Shown: one piece after another, positions 1-6,681 of the stretch
Layout of the letters: each line of letters opens with the position of its first letter
Numbering within the stretch: the first letter of the stretch is position 1
Assembly: GCA_023151335.1 (NCBI GenBank)
Contig: JAKLJF010000196.1
Coordinates: 1-8,331, forward strand
Direction: 5' to 3'
DNA from: Thermoanaerobaculia bacterium
GTDB lineage: Bacteria > Bacteroidota > Bacteroidia > Chitinophagales > Saprospiraceae
Length of the DNA stretch: 8,331 bases
Notes under the pieces: generated by a model
Seen by the model: the letters and a program-made list of their open reading frames with translations, nothing else
Databases searched by the model: none
What the model was told of the DNA's origin: nothing
Translations under genes and position numbers: made by a program

Positions 1-1
1 T

Positions 2-1759
2 CCCTTTATTCCGACAGGCAACCTGTACATTGAATTTGTGGCCGATGCCGACATACTCAAACAACAGGAATTACTGGAAAAATACGGACTGAGTATCGTG
101 GAAGTGGTGGCACAGGGCGCTTACCGGGTCAGCGTGACGCACCTGTCGCCCAATCCGGTGAAATGCGCCGTGGAATTGCAAAAAAACAAACTGGTGCTGG
201 TGGCGGAACCGGAATTCGCCACGCGGCCGGCGCCACGCGCGTTCTCGGCGCCTACCGGACGTTTTATCGGCACCCAGTGGCACCACGAAAATACCGGCCA
301 GCCTATTCCGGTCATCGATGTGCCCAATTCCGTTTTTGCCGCCTCGCATTTCCGCCGCGGCGCCGACGCCAAAGTAAAAGAAGCCTGGAGTTTTTTGGGC
401 AACCTGGGCAGCAGCAACCTGAAAATCGCCGTGATCGATACCGGTTTTGCTACCGATCATCCCCAGTTGCGCGGCGACGGCCTGAAAATCCGCAGCCCTT
501 TTAACGCGGCTGCCCGCAATACCGACATTTCACCATTCATCCGATTCAGCGACGGCTCCTTCGGCGTGGTCAGTCATGGCACGTCCTGTGCCGCGGTGGC
601 TGCCGGCGCCTGGGATGTGCAGGGAATTCTCGGCGCGGCGCCCAACGCCCGCCTGATCCTGATCAAACTGGACGTGCTCAGCGACGAAGCCATCAAAAAC
701 GCCTTTGAGCATGCCATGCTGAATGGGGCGGATGTCATATCCTGTAGCCTGGGTTACCCGAAACCGGTTCCATTATCCACTTATGTGACCAATTATATCC
801 GCAAAGTGGCCCGCGAAGGCCGCGGCGGTCGCGGTATCCCGATGTTTTTTGCCGCCGGCAATGCCAACCCCGCCTCCAACAATATGCCCCGCGCGGTGAG
901 CGATTTTGCCGCACATCCCGACGGGATATGCGTAACGGCTTCCAACAGCCTCGACCTGCGCGCCAGCTATTCCTTTTATGGTCCCACGGCTTTCCTTTGC
1001 GCCCCTACGAACGGCGACGCGGGCGTAGGCATCACCACCGCTACCTGCGATCTGGGATCCGACGGGCGCTCCGTGGTGCTGGGCTATACCAGCGGATTTG
1101 GCGGCACTTCCAGTTCCGCACCGCTGGCAGCCGGTATTTGCACCCTGATGCTGACGGCCAATCCTGACCTTACGGTAACCGACATTAAAAACATCCTGCG
1201 GCAATCGGTAGATAAAATCGGCCCTGCCGGTACTTATAATGCCCAGGGACATTCCATTTACTACGGCTACGGCCGTATCAATGCCCTGCGGGCCGTACAA
1301 ATGGCCGCTTCGTTTACCGGCGGCGCCACCACCGGAGCGGGGAGCGGCGGTACCACCGGCGGCACGGGTACAGTCACGCCGCCTGTCGCCGCTGCCTTGC
1401 GCGGTCGCGTTACCTCGCCCACCTTGAATGTGCGCAGCGGCCCATCGACCGGCCACGGCAAGGTGGCCATGTTGCGACAGGGCGACGTGGTCAACCTCTT
1501 GGAACGTATTGGCACCTGGTGGCGTATCGGCAGCGGACAGTACGTGAGCGGCGATTATATTGCCGTTTTGACTTCCACCCGCAAGGGCAAAGTCGTTTCT
1601 TCCACGCTCAATGTGCGCAACGGCCCATCAACTGCCAACCCCAGGGTGGCTACCCTGCGCCTGGGCGACATGGTAAATATCCTGGAAAAAACGGCCGATG
1701 GTTGGATCCGGATCGCTGACCGCCAGTGGGTGGCCGGTTGGTACATCAGGGAAGTATAA
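2..1759 (+). CDS. Subtilisin-like (S8) serine protease with two C-terminal SH3b domains, 5' partial
   Basis: Secreted-type S8 peptidase, cut by the left window edge. The reading frame is open from base 2, and the residues before the first in-frame GTG (base 38) continue the pro-domain, so that GTG is not the real start. Numbering from base 38: a pro-domain-like region to about residue 65; a linker with TQWHHENTGQ (79-88), usual just before an S8 catalytic domain; catalytic Asp134 (VIDTG), His180 (SHGTS), oxyanion Asn275 (AAGN) and Ser358 (GGTSSSAP). The triad is complete, so the enzyme should be active. A Gly/Thr-rich linker (about 428-449) leads to two SH3b domains (about 456-510 and 517-573), each with a TLNVR-x-GPS signature; such domains usually bind peptidoglycan or other cell-surface ligands. 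No type IX sorting domain follows; the protein ends in the second SH3b. The signal peptide, if any, lies outside the window. Substrate unknown. Family assignment is secure, localisation is inferred. Confidence 0.93.
   Translation, partial: PFIPTGNLYIEFVADADILKQQELLEKYGLSIVEVVAQGAYRVSVTHLSPNPVKCAVELQKNKLVLVAEPEFATRPAPRAFSAPTGRFIGTQWHHENTGQPIPVIDVPNSVFAASHFRRGADAKVKEAWSFLGNLGSSNLKIAVIDTGFATDHPQLRGDGLKIRSPFNAAARNTDISPFIRFSDGSFGVVSHGTSCAAVAAGAWDVQGILGAAPNARLILIKLDVLSDEAIKNAFEHAMLNGADVISCSLGYPKPVPLSTYVTNYIRKVAREGRGGRGIPMFFAAGNANPASNNMPRAVSDFAAHPDGICVTASNSLDLRASYSFYGPTAFLCAPTNGDAGVGITTATCDLGSDGRSVVLGYTSGFGGTSSSAPLAAGICTLMLTANPDLTVTDIKNILRQSVDKIGPAGTYNAQGHSIYYGYGRINALRAVQMAASFTGGATTGAGSGGTTGGTGTVTPPVAAALRGRVTSPTLNVRSGPSTGHGKVAMLRQGDVVNLLERIGTWWRIGSGQYVSGDYIAVLTSTRKGKVVSSTLNVRNGPSTANPRVATLRLGDMVNILEKTADGWIRIADRQWVAGWYIREV
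1403..1756 (+). repeat. Tandem in-frame duplication encoding two SH3b domains
   Basis: The two C-terminal SH3b units of the protease are tandem copies offset by 61 codons (183 bases). They align from RVTSPTLNVRSGPS to KVVSSTLNVRNGPS and on through matching GD-V-N-LE and W-RI motifs. The second copy has one extra residue near its end (TADGW against IGTWW). DNA identity is clear around the aatgtgcgca core, but third positions have drifted, so this is an old domain duplication rather than a recent repeat. Confidence 0.8.
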
Positions 1760-1791
1760 AACAAAACGGGGCGCACTTTACAGCGGCCCCG
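1758..1791 (-). terminator. Intrinsic terminator of the gldN-like gene
   Basis: Read on the - strand, CGGGG-C-CGC pairs with GCG-CCCCG, giving eight G/C pairs with one bulged C around an 8-base loop (1767-1791). It is followed by TTTTGTTTT (1758-1766). It lies about 42 bases beyond the gldN stop codon and reaches the stop codon of the converging protease gene. The strong stem plus T-rich tail is a good factor-independent terminator for leftward transcription. Confidence 0.72.
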
Positions 1792-1805
1792 GTGGTAGTG
1801 TGTCC

Positions 1806-1835
1806 AATTTTGGTTTCCACAAACCAAATTTTTTT
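1806..1835 (+). terminator. Intrinsic terminator of the subtilase gene
   Basis: A perfect 8-bp stem TTTGGTTT (1809-1816) / AAACCAAA (1821-1828) with a CCAC loop is followed directly by seven T (1829-1835). Two further A-T pairs can form outside one mismatch. It lies about 47 bases after the protease stop codon, and its T tract runs into the gldN stop codon. The stem is A+T-rich, which makes it less stable than typical terminators, but the T tract is directly adjacent. Confidence 0.7.
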
Positions 1836-2718
1836 ACCAGCTCCACAGGTCGTGTTCGCGGTTAAACAGGGCATCGTCGATATTAGCCGCCTGATGCAAC
1901 ACATCTACGCCGGTCAGATAGTCCTGAAGCCGGCGGTCGTACACATTGTTTTCTTTATAAACAGTGGAAGCGAAATACCGCATCTCGAACAGATCTTCCC
2001 AGGTGATGGTGGCCGACAGGTTATCGCCCGGGGTATACGCTTTCTGACGGGCCAGGAAGGGCCGGGCGCTGGGATAATGCACCCAGAACAGCGGCCGTTC
2101 GTAGAGGAAATCGCCCTCGCCGTTGGTGATGTTGATCAGTGGGGCAATGCCCAAAATACGGAACCGCAGCGTAGCGGTGCGGGTATCGAAAAACCAGGCT
2201 TCTTTCAGCCGGAACCGTTTTACGTCGGCCCAGTTGATGGCATTCCGCACGATTTTGACCGTCTCTTCGTAGGTGACCGGATCCACCGTAATGATCGTAT
2301 CGGTATTGAAGAGCGTTTTTAACAGGACCCCGGCGTCGAGGGGCTGGGTAAAGCGGTCGTCGGCCGCGTCGTACACCGTGAGGTCGCCCGCGAGTGCGGC
2401 CTGGCCCAATATATGTGCCAGGGGCGCCTGCGGGTAGGAGAAAGGCAGGTTCATTTTTTCGCGGATGTCGATGACCCGCCACAGGCGCTTTTCCCACAAA
2501 ATGTCGCTTTCGCGCACCGGCGGGTATTTCAGCACCTGGTGTTGGTCAATCACCTCGCGGTGGGTAAAATCGTCGAGCGGCAGGCCCGACGGATCAAGCG
2601 GCGTCGCTTCGACGGGTTCCGGATCTGGCGTCTGAGCGACGGCCATTCCGCCCGGGAGCAGCAGGAAGCACAGGCAACCCCACAGAAGGGGCGCCGGCAT
2701 GAAAAGCAGGAGTTTCAT
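1834..2718 (-). CDS. gldN: GldN/PorN-family gliding motility and type IX secretion protein, solitary copy
   Basis: GldN (PorN in Porphyromonas) forms, with the lipoprotein GldK/PorK, the periplasmic ring associated with the outer membrane in the type IX secretion system. This 294-residue protein is of normal family length. It has a type I signal peptide with likely cleavage after AVA (residues 26-28). Family-typical blocks follow: LWRVIDIREKMNLPF (79-93), GDLTVYDAADDRFT (111-124), RLKEAWFFDTR (170-180), RILGIAPL (187-194), LFWVHYPSARPFL (210-222) and WEDLFEMRYFASTVYKENNVYDRR (240-263, partly variable). gldN normally ends a gldKLMN operon; here the gene upstream is a helicase and no gldK, gldL or gldM is in the window. 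It therefore looks like a stand-alone paralogue, comparable in idea to gldO of Flavobacterium, though I cannot say whether another gldN exists in the genome. Its promoter is not obvious in the 218-base upstream gap. Family call is strong, role of this copy is uncertain. Confidence 0.9.
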   Translation of the reverse strand: MKLLLFMPAPLLWGCLCFLLLPGGMAVAQTPDPEPVEATPLDPSGLPLDDFTHREVIDQHQVLKYPPVRESDILWEKRLWRVIDIREKMNLPFSYPQAPLAHILGQAALAGDLTVYDAADDRFTQPLDAGVLLKTLFNTDTIITVDPVTYEETVKIVRNAINWADVKRFRLKEAWFFDTRTATLRFRILGIAPLINITNGEGDFLYERPLFWVHYPSARPFLARQKAYTPGDNLSATITWEDLFEMRYFASTVYKENNVYDRRLQDYLTGVDVLHQAANIDDALFNREHDLWSW

Positions 2719-2936
2719 GTCAGAGGTTGTGTTTAGTAATCTCGTGAATTAAAATAAAATACCGTGTCGAGGGATCGGAAATGGGAAGGATAGTTTGGCA
2801 AATAATCATTGCCAATCAATAAGGAAAGGATTCAAAAATTCCCGGGAAAAAATGGTTCACACTACAAACGGGAACAAAACGGGCGGGTTGGCCAATGTAT
2901 TTTAAGGTTAAAAAATTTAACAGTTGCCTGCTGAGT
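2719..2936. promoter_or_regulatory. Intergenic region upstream of gldN with several palindromes
   Basis: This A+T-richer 218-base gap lies between the helicase stop and the gldN start. It holds an inverted repeat TTGGCAA-N7-TTGCCAA (2795-2815), a perfect palindrome TTCCCGGGAA (2839-2848), a second palindrome TTGGCCAA (2888-2895), and an A+T hairpin GTTAAA-N3-TTTAAC (2907-2921) just after the helicase stop. I found no full TTG/TAnnTTTG promoter for gldN; the nearest match is AATTTTTG on the - strand. The inverted repeats could be operators, but that is inference. No gene is visible on either strand. Confidence 0.4.
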
Positions 2937-5900
2937 TCAGGCAAAATCATCCAGATTTTCTTCTGCCCGTACGACGCCCTCCACCGGTGCCTCGTTCCAC
3001 TGGTACATCCGGCACCAGGGGCAATCGTCTTTACCGCAGCCGGGACTGAAACGGGCCTCCCGGATATTGGCCCATGTTTCACGGATGAGGTTTTCCACAA
3101 ATTGCAGGTCTTCGCCGCTGAAACTGACTTCGGTTATGGGGAAGGCGCCCCGTTTGTCGGGTTCCAGCCAGGAGATGGCGGTTTTGCCCACCGGCTCGGG
3201 ATAGATGTTGGCTTTTTCGAGCAGAATTTTATAAAATGCCAGTTGCCGCCAATAGTCGCCGCCGTAGGGTTGTTTGTCGTCGGGCGGGGCGGTTTTGTTG
3301 GGGGCAGGCGTGCCGGTTTTGTAGTCGACGATGCGCAGGGCGCCGTTGTCGAGCCATTCGATTTTGTCGAGCACGCCGGCGATGGGCACGCCGTCCACTT
3401 CGACACGGTCGATGCGGCGCTCCACGATGGCGCGTTTGCGCCAGTAGGGCACCTGTTCCACGTGAATACGACGCAGGTAATCTTTGCCAAGGGTCAGGCG
3501 TTGCGTGAAGTTGTGTTCTGAAAAATAACCGCGTTGCCGTTCCATTTCGCCGGCAAACATCCGGACAAGCGTTTCTGCCGGGGGAAACCGCAGTTTTTTA
3601 TCGCTTTTCATTTTCAGCAAAAACTGCTGCAGCGCGCCGTGCATGGCCACGCCAAATGCCGCGGCTTCGCTCATGGCGCCGGGTATTTTCAGGAAATCTT
3701 CATAATAAAACGCCAGCGGGCAGCGCAGGTAGCGGTTCAGGGCTGTGACGCTCAGGGTAAAGTTGCGCAGCAGTGCATCGAAGGCTGCGGGCTCGGGAAG
3801 GGTAACTACCGGCGGCTCGGGTTCGAGCAGGAGCAGGGTCTGGGTTTCGAGCAGGGCGGCCCGCGGTACGACCACTGTGTCGCGGGGCAGGCCTGTTTCT
3901 TCAACGAACATGGACTGCACCATCGGTTTGCCGTCGTCGCCGGTGCCGGCGGAACTGATAACGAGGCGTTGTTTGGCGCGGGTCATGGCCACGTAGAAAA
4001 GCCGGCGCCGGGCTTCGAGGGCGTCTTCTTCGCCGGAAAGGGTTAGGGTAGGGGGAAGCGCAAAACGGCCCCGCCCGCCGCCGGAATTTTTTTCCCAGGC
4101 GTCGGCCACGCAGTCGAACATAAAAACGTGCTGAAATTCCAGCCCTTTGGCGCCGTGGGCGGTCAGGAGTTGCACGCCGGAGCCCGATTCGACGGGTTGC
4201 TGCAAGGGGAGCTGCAGGTTGTTGTCGTCCATGCTGTCGAGCAGGTCGAGCAGCCGGGCAAGGGTGGTACGGGGATGGCGGTTCACTTCGTTTTGCGCGA
4301 AGTCGTAAAGTGTGTACAGTGCTTGCAGGTGCCAGATCTTGTCGGGCTGCGCGAGCGCCCAGGTCAGTAGTCCTGTTTGGGAGAAAAGCCGTTCGAAGAG
4401 TTGGGGAAGCGGCAGGTTGTGCACCGCGGCAATCCATTGATCGAGGTATTTTGAAACGGCCTCGAATGCAGCGGGATTAGCCAAACCCGGTGTTTGCAAG
4501 TATGCAAAAGAGGTAATTAAATTTCGAAGTTTGAGCCCGGGAGCCTGGGACGAAGTTCCGGGGGCAGATTTTGGGGCATCGTACAGTGGGGCAGTCTGTT
4601 CCTGATGGCCGGTTGCTTTGGTTTGTACTGCCGCGACCATCCGGGCCAGGTCGCCGGGTGGAAGACCGAAAAAAGCGGCGTGCAGCAGCCGGAACAGGCG
4701 GTGCTCGCCGGAATAGGGGCGGACGGATTCTTCATGCAGGTAATGCAGCAGTTCGCGGAACTGTTGCACCACGGGCAGATCGAGGGCATTAACGGGGCGT
4801 TTGGTTTGGTAAGGGATGCGTTTTTTCCCCAGCAGCGCCATCAGTTTGACGGCTTGCCGGTGCCGGGCATAGATCACGGCAATCTCCTCCGGCGCCACGC
4901 CACTGTTAACCAGTTGTTCCATTTGCCCCACTATATCCGTCAACTCCTGCAGCCGGTTTTCATATATTCGCAGCTCCGGCGCGCCACCCGCGGTATTGAC
5001 AGCACGCAACTTTTTCTCAATCGGCTCTTCCAGTTGTCGTACGGCGCGTAATTCATTGTGCTCAATTACTTTGCCGGCTGAATCGAGTATATCCTGCGTG
5101 GAACGGTAATTTTCCTCCAGCACCACGGTTTCGAGGCTGGGGCGGTATTGTCCGTGGAAGCGGCGCAGGTTTTCAAGCCGGGCGCCCTGGAACTCAAAAA
5201 TACTCTGGTCGTCGTCGCCCACGACGAACACGTTGGGCGCTTCCCAGAAATGCAGGAGCAGTTGCAGCAGGCGGAACTGGGCGCCGTTGGTATCCTGAAA
5301 CTCGTCGACCTGCACATAGAGAAAACGTTCCTGGTAAGTGCGCAGCAGGGCTTCGTTGCGTTCAAACTCACGCAGCACCCACAGGATCATGTCTTCATAT
5401 TCGTAGCGGCCGGCGCGCTCCATAGCCGCAAGGTATTTGGGATACAGGTCGGCGGCGGCCTTCAGGCGGTTTAGCCGGTCGGTAACGTCCTCGATCTGAG
5501 CGGTTTTGGGGTCGCCTTTGCGGGCGTGTTTGGTGTTTCTCTGGTAAATAAAATCGGGGTTGGCCGGCAGACCGTCGATAAATTCGCTGGCTTTTTTGAT
5601 CACATAACCCGGCGTCCAGCCTTCCTTTTTCATGTTGGCAAACAGGTCGCGCAAGTGGTTTTCGTACTGGTAAATGTCTTTTTTTCCTTCGCGCAGGGGG
5701 TGTTCGGGCGGAAGTTGGGCCAGCAGGCGGCGTACGATCTCGATGCGTTCCAGATCGGTGACCGGTTCGAGGCGGCCTTTGCCGAACAGTTCCATGTTCT
5801 CCTGGATGACCCGGTTGCAGAATCCGTGAAAAGTGCTGATGACCACGCGGTGGGCGTCGGGGCCGATCATGCCGAGCAGGCGCTCGCGCATGGCTGTGAC

Positions 5901-6122
5901 GCCGGCGTCGGTAAAGGTGAGGCAGAGGATGTTTTGCGGGCGGGCGTCGGTTTCGAGCAGGATTTTGCCGATGCGGGCGGCGAGGATGTGGGTTTTGCCG
6001 GTGCCCGGGCCGGCTACCACCAGCACGGGGCCCTCCACCTGCTCTACCGCGCGGCGCTGGGCCGGGTTGAGGCGGTCGAGGAGGTCGCTAAATGCGGCGT
6101 TGCGTTGCTGGAGGGTGGACAT
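2937..6122 (-). CDS. UvrD/AdnB-like ATP-dependent DNA helicase with C-terminal RecB-type PD-(D/E)XK nuclease
   Basis: Superfamily 1A helicase fused to a nuclease, 1061 residues, comparable in order and size to AdnB of mycobacterial AdnAB and related to AddAB/RecBCD; expected to unwind and resect DNA ends in recombination repair. Visible motifs: Walker A GPGTGKT (38-44), Ia LTFTDAGVTAMRERL (68-82), II DEFQD (273-277), III GDDDQSIFEFQGA (302-314), IV ENYRST (337-342), V TAHGAKGLEF (654-663), VI YVAMTRAKQRL (710-720). The nuclease domain begins near 787 and has His828, Asp919 (GVLDK), Asp933-Tyr-Lys935 (VDYKTG) and the Q-x3-Y motif Gln960/Tyr964, so motor and nuclease both look intact. Cys801 plus Cys1029, Cys1034 and Cys1037 could hold an iron-sulfur cluster as in AddB and Cas4, but the C-x4-C-x2-C spacing is unusual. 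Residues about 501-530, rich in Gln, Pro, Ser, Ala and Thr, look like a flexible insert. The ATG at 6122 fits the promoter about 20 bases upstream. Whether it works alone or with a partner is unknown. Confidence 0.93.
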   Translation of the reverse strand: MSTLQQRNAAFSDLLDRLNPAQRRAVEQVEGPVLVVAGPGTGKTHILAARIGKILLETDARPQNILCLTFTDAGVTAMRERLLGMIGPDAHRVVISTFHGFCNRVIQENMELFGKGRLEPVTDLERIEIVRRLLAQLPPEHPLREGKKDIYQYENHLRDLFANMKKEGWTPGYVIKKASEFIDGLPANPDFIYQRNTKHARKGDPKTAQIEDVTDRLNRLKAAADLYPKYLAAMERAGRYEYEDMILWVLREFERNEALLRTYQERFLYVQVDEFQDTNGAQFRLLQLLLHFWEAPNVFVVGDDDQSIFEFQGARLENLRRFHGQYRPSLETVVLEENYRSTQDILDSAGKVIEHNELRAVRQLEEPIEKKLRAVNTAGGAPELRIYENRLQELTDIVGQMEQLVNSGVAPEEIAVIYARHRQAVKLMALLGKKRIPYQTKRPVNALDLPVVQQFRELLHYLHEESVRPYSGEHRLFRLLHAAFFGLPPGDLARMVAAVQTKATGHQEQTAPLYDAPKSAPGTSSQAPGLKLRNLITSFAYLQTPGLANPAAFEAVSKYLDQWIAAVHNLPLPQLFERLFSQTGLLTWALAQPDKIWHLQALYTLYDFAQNEVNRHPRTTLARLLDLLDSMDDNNLQLPLQQPVESGSGVQLLTAHGAKGLEFQHVFMFDCVADAWEKNSGGGRGRFALPPTLTLSGEEDALEARRRLFYVAMTRAKQRLVISSAGTGDDGKPMVQSMFVEETGLPRDTVVVPRAALLETQTLLLLEPEPPVVTLPEPAAFDALLRNFTLSVTALNRYLRCPLAFYYEDFLKIPGAMSEAAAFGVAMHGALQQFLLKMKSDKKLRFPPAETLVRMFAGEMERQRGYFSEHNFTQRLTLGKDYLRRIHVEQVPYWRKRAIVERRIDRVEVDGVPIAGVLDKIEWLDNGALRIVDYKTGTPAPNKTAPPDDKQPYGGDYWRQLAFYKILLEKANIYPEPVGKTAISWLEPDKRGAFPITEVSFSGEDLQFVENLIRETWANIREARFSPGCGKDDCPWCRMYQWNEAPVEGVVRAEENLDDFA

Positions 6123-6148
6123 GGTTTGGGTCGTGAAGACGGAGACAA

Positions 6149-6178
6149 CAAAACTAAGACAATTCTCTCATGATCAAA
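6149..6178 (-). promoter_or_regulatory. Bacteroidota-type promoter of the helicase-nuclease gene
   Basis: On the - strand a TTTG -33 element (6175-6178) is separated by 18 bases from a perfect TAnnTTTG -7 element, TAGTTTTG (6149-6156). Transcription would start near 6143, leaving a leader of about 20 bases before the ATG at 6122. Both the elements and their spacing match the housekeeping promoter known from Bacteroides and Flavobacterium. It suggests the helicase is transcribed separately from the mce operon upstream. Confidence 0.65.
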
Positions 6179-6279
6179 TATCTTCATAACCGGCAGGTTC
6201 ACTCTTTCGAAGCGAATTCTGCTACGCGTCGATCCATTGGGCAATATTCCAAAATCCAATTTTCATGGGGTAAAAATAA

Positions 6280-6681
6280 TTAAACAATTGACTGGCACAA
6301 CTCCACCAGCACCCCATTACTCGACTTCGGGTGCAAAAACACCACCCACTTGTTGTCGGCCCCGCGTTTGGGTTCGCGGTTCAGTGGGATGAACCCTTCC
6401 GCTTCGAGGCGTTCGACCTCGGCGCGGATGTCGGCTACTTCGAAGGCGATGTGGTGGATGCCTTCGCCGCGTTTTTCGATGAATTTGGCGATCGGGCTTT
6501 CCGGGTCGGAGGCTTCCAGCAATTCGATTTTGCTTTCGCCGATGTGGAAAAAGGAAGTGGCGACTTTTTCGCTTTCCACGGTCTCAACTTTGTAATGCGC
6601 TGCGCCGAGTAGTTTGCGGAAAAGTTCGTTGCTGTCCGTCAGGCTGCGGACGGCGATGCCGATGTGGTCGATTTGTTTCAT
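6280..6681 (-). CDS. mce: Methylmalonyl-CoA epimerase
   Basis: Interconverts (R)- and (S)-methylmalonyl-CoA, linking propionyl-CoA metabolism to succinyl-CoA through methylmalonyl-CoA mutase; cytoplasmic. The 133-residue protein is of normal length and consists of two vicinal-oxygen-chelate (glyoxalase-like) beta-alpha modules, each starting in the usual way (IDHIGIAV at 4-11, GIHHIAFEV at 74-82). Expected metal ligands are visible: His6, Glu53 in KIELLE, a His of the 76-77 pair, and Glu127 in LVEL. Its ATG overlaps the stop codon of the upstream SPOR-domain gene as ATGA (bases 6678-6681), so it is probably translated by coupling from the same mRNA. The mutase gene is not in this window. A neighbouring glyoxalase-type family is the only real alternative; the GIHHIAFEV and SPIAKFIEKRGEG signatures make the epimerase call strong. 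Confidence 0.93.
   Translation of the reverse strand: MKQIDHIGIAVRSLTDSNELFRKLLGAAHYKVETVESEKVATSFFHIGESKIELLEASDPESPIAKFIEKRGEGIHHIAFEVADIRAEVERLEAEGFIPLNREPKRGADNKWVVFLHPKSSNGVLVELCQSIV

Noticed and set aside
38..40. GTG at base 38 as the protease start codon
   Set aside because: The frame stays open to base 2 and those residues (PTGNLYIEF) continue the pro-domain, so the real start lies upstream of the window.
773..1456. - strand open frame of 227 codons inside the protease gene
   Set aside because: It is antisense to the subtilase catalytic region and has a Gly/Ala/Arg-rich shadow composition.
1726..2322. + strand open frame of 198 codons overlapping the protease end and gldN
   Set aside because: It spans both terminators and is antisense to conserved GldN motifs; no domain is visible.
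2674..2718. Possible lipoprotein signal (LLWGC) at the GldN N terminus
   Set aside because: The Cys at residue 15 is followed by more hydrophobic sequence and a normal type I site after AVA; GldN proteins are not lipoproteins.
2895..3521. + strand open frame of 208 codons opposite the helicase nuclease domain
   Set aside because: It lies antisense to the conserved PD-(D/E)XK residues, and its Gly/Phe/Val-rich product resembles no known family.
5526..6173. + strand open frame of 215 codons opposite the helicase 5' end
   Set aside because: It is antisense to the conserved Walker A and motif Ia region, has no family features and no sensible promoter.
6044..6259. - strand open frame of 71 codons between mce and the helicase
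   Set aside because: It overlaps the helicase start in another frame and covers the good helicase promoter; the product has no visible features.
6220..6270. Possible terminator after mce
   Set aside because: Only a 5-bp ATTGG/CCAAT pairing with a long loop and no T tract could be drawn on the - strand; too weak to call.
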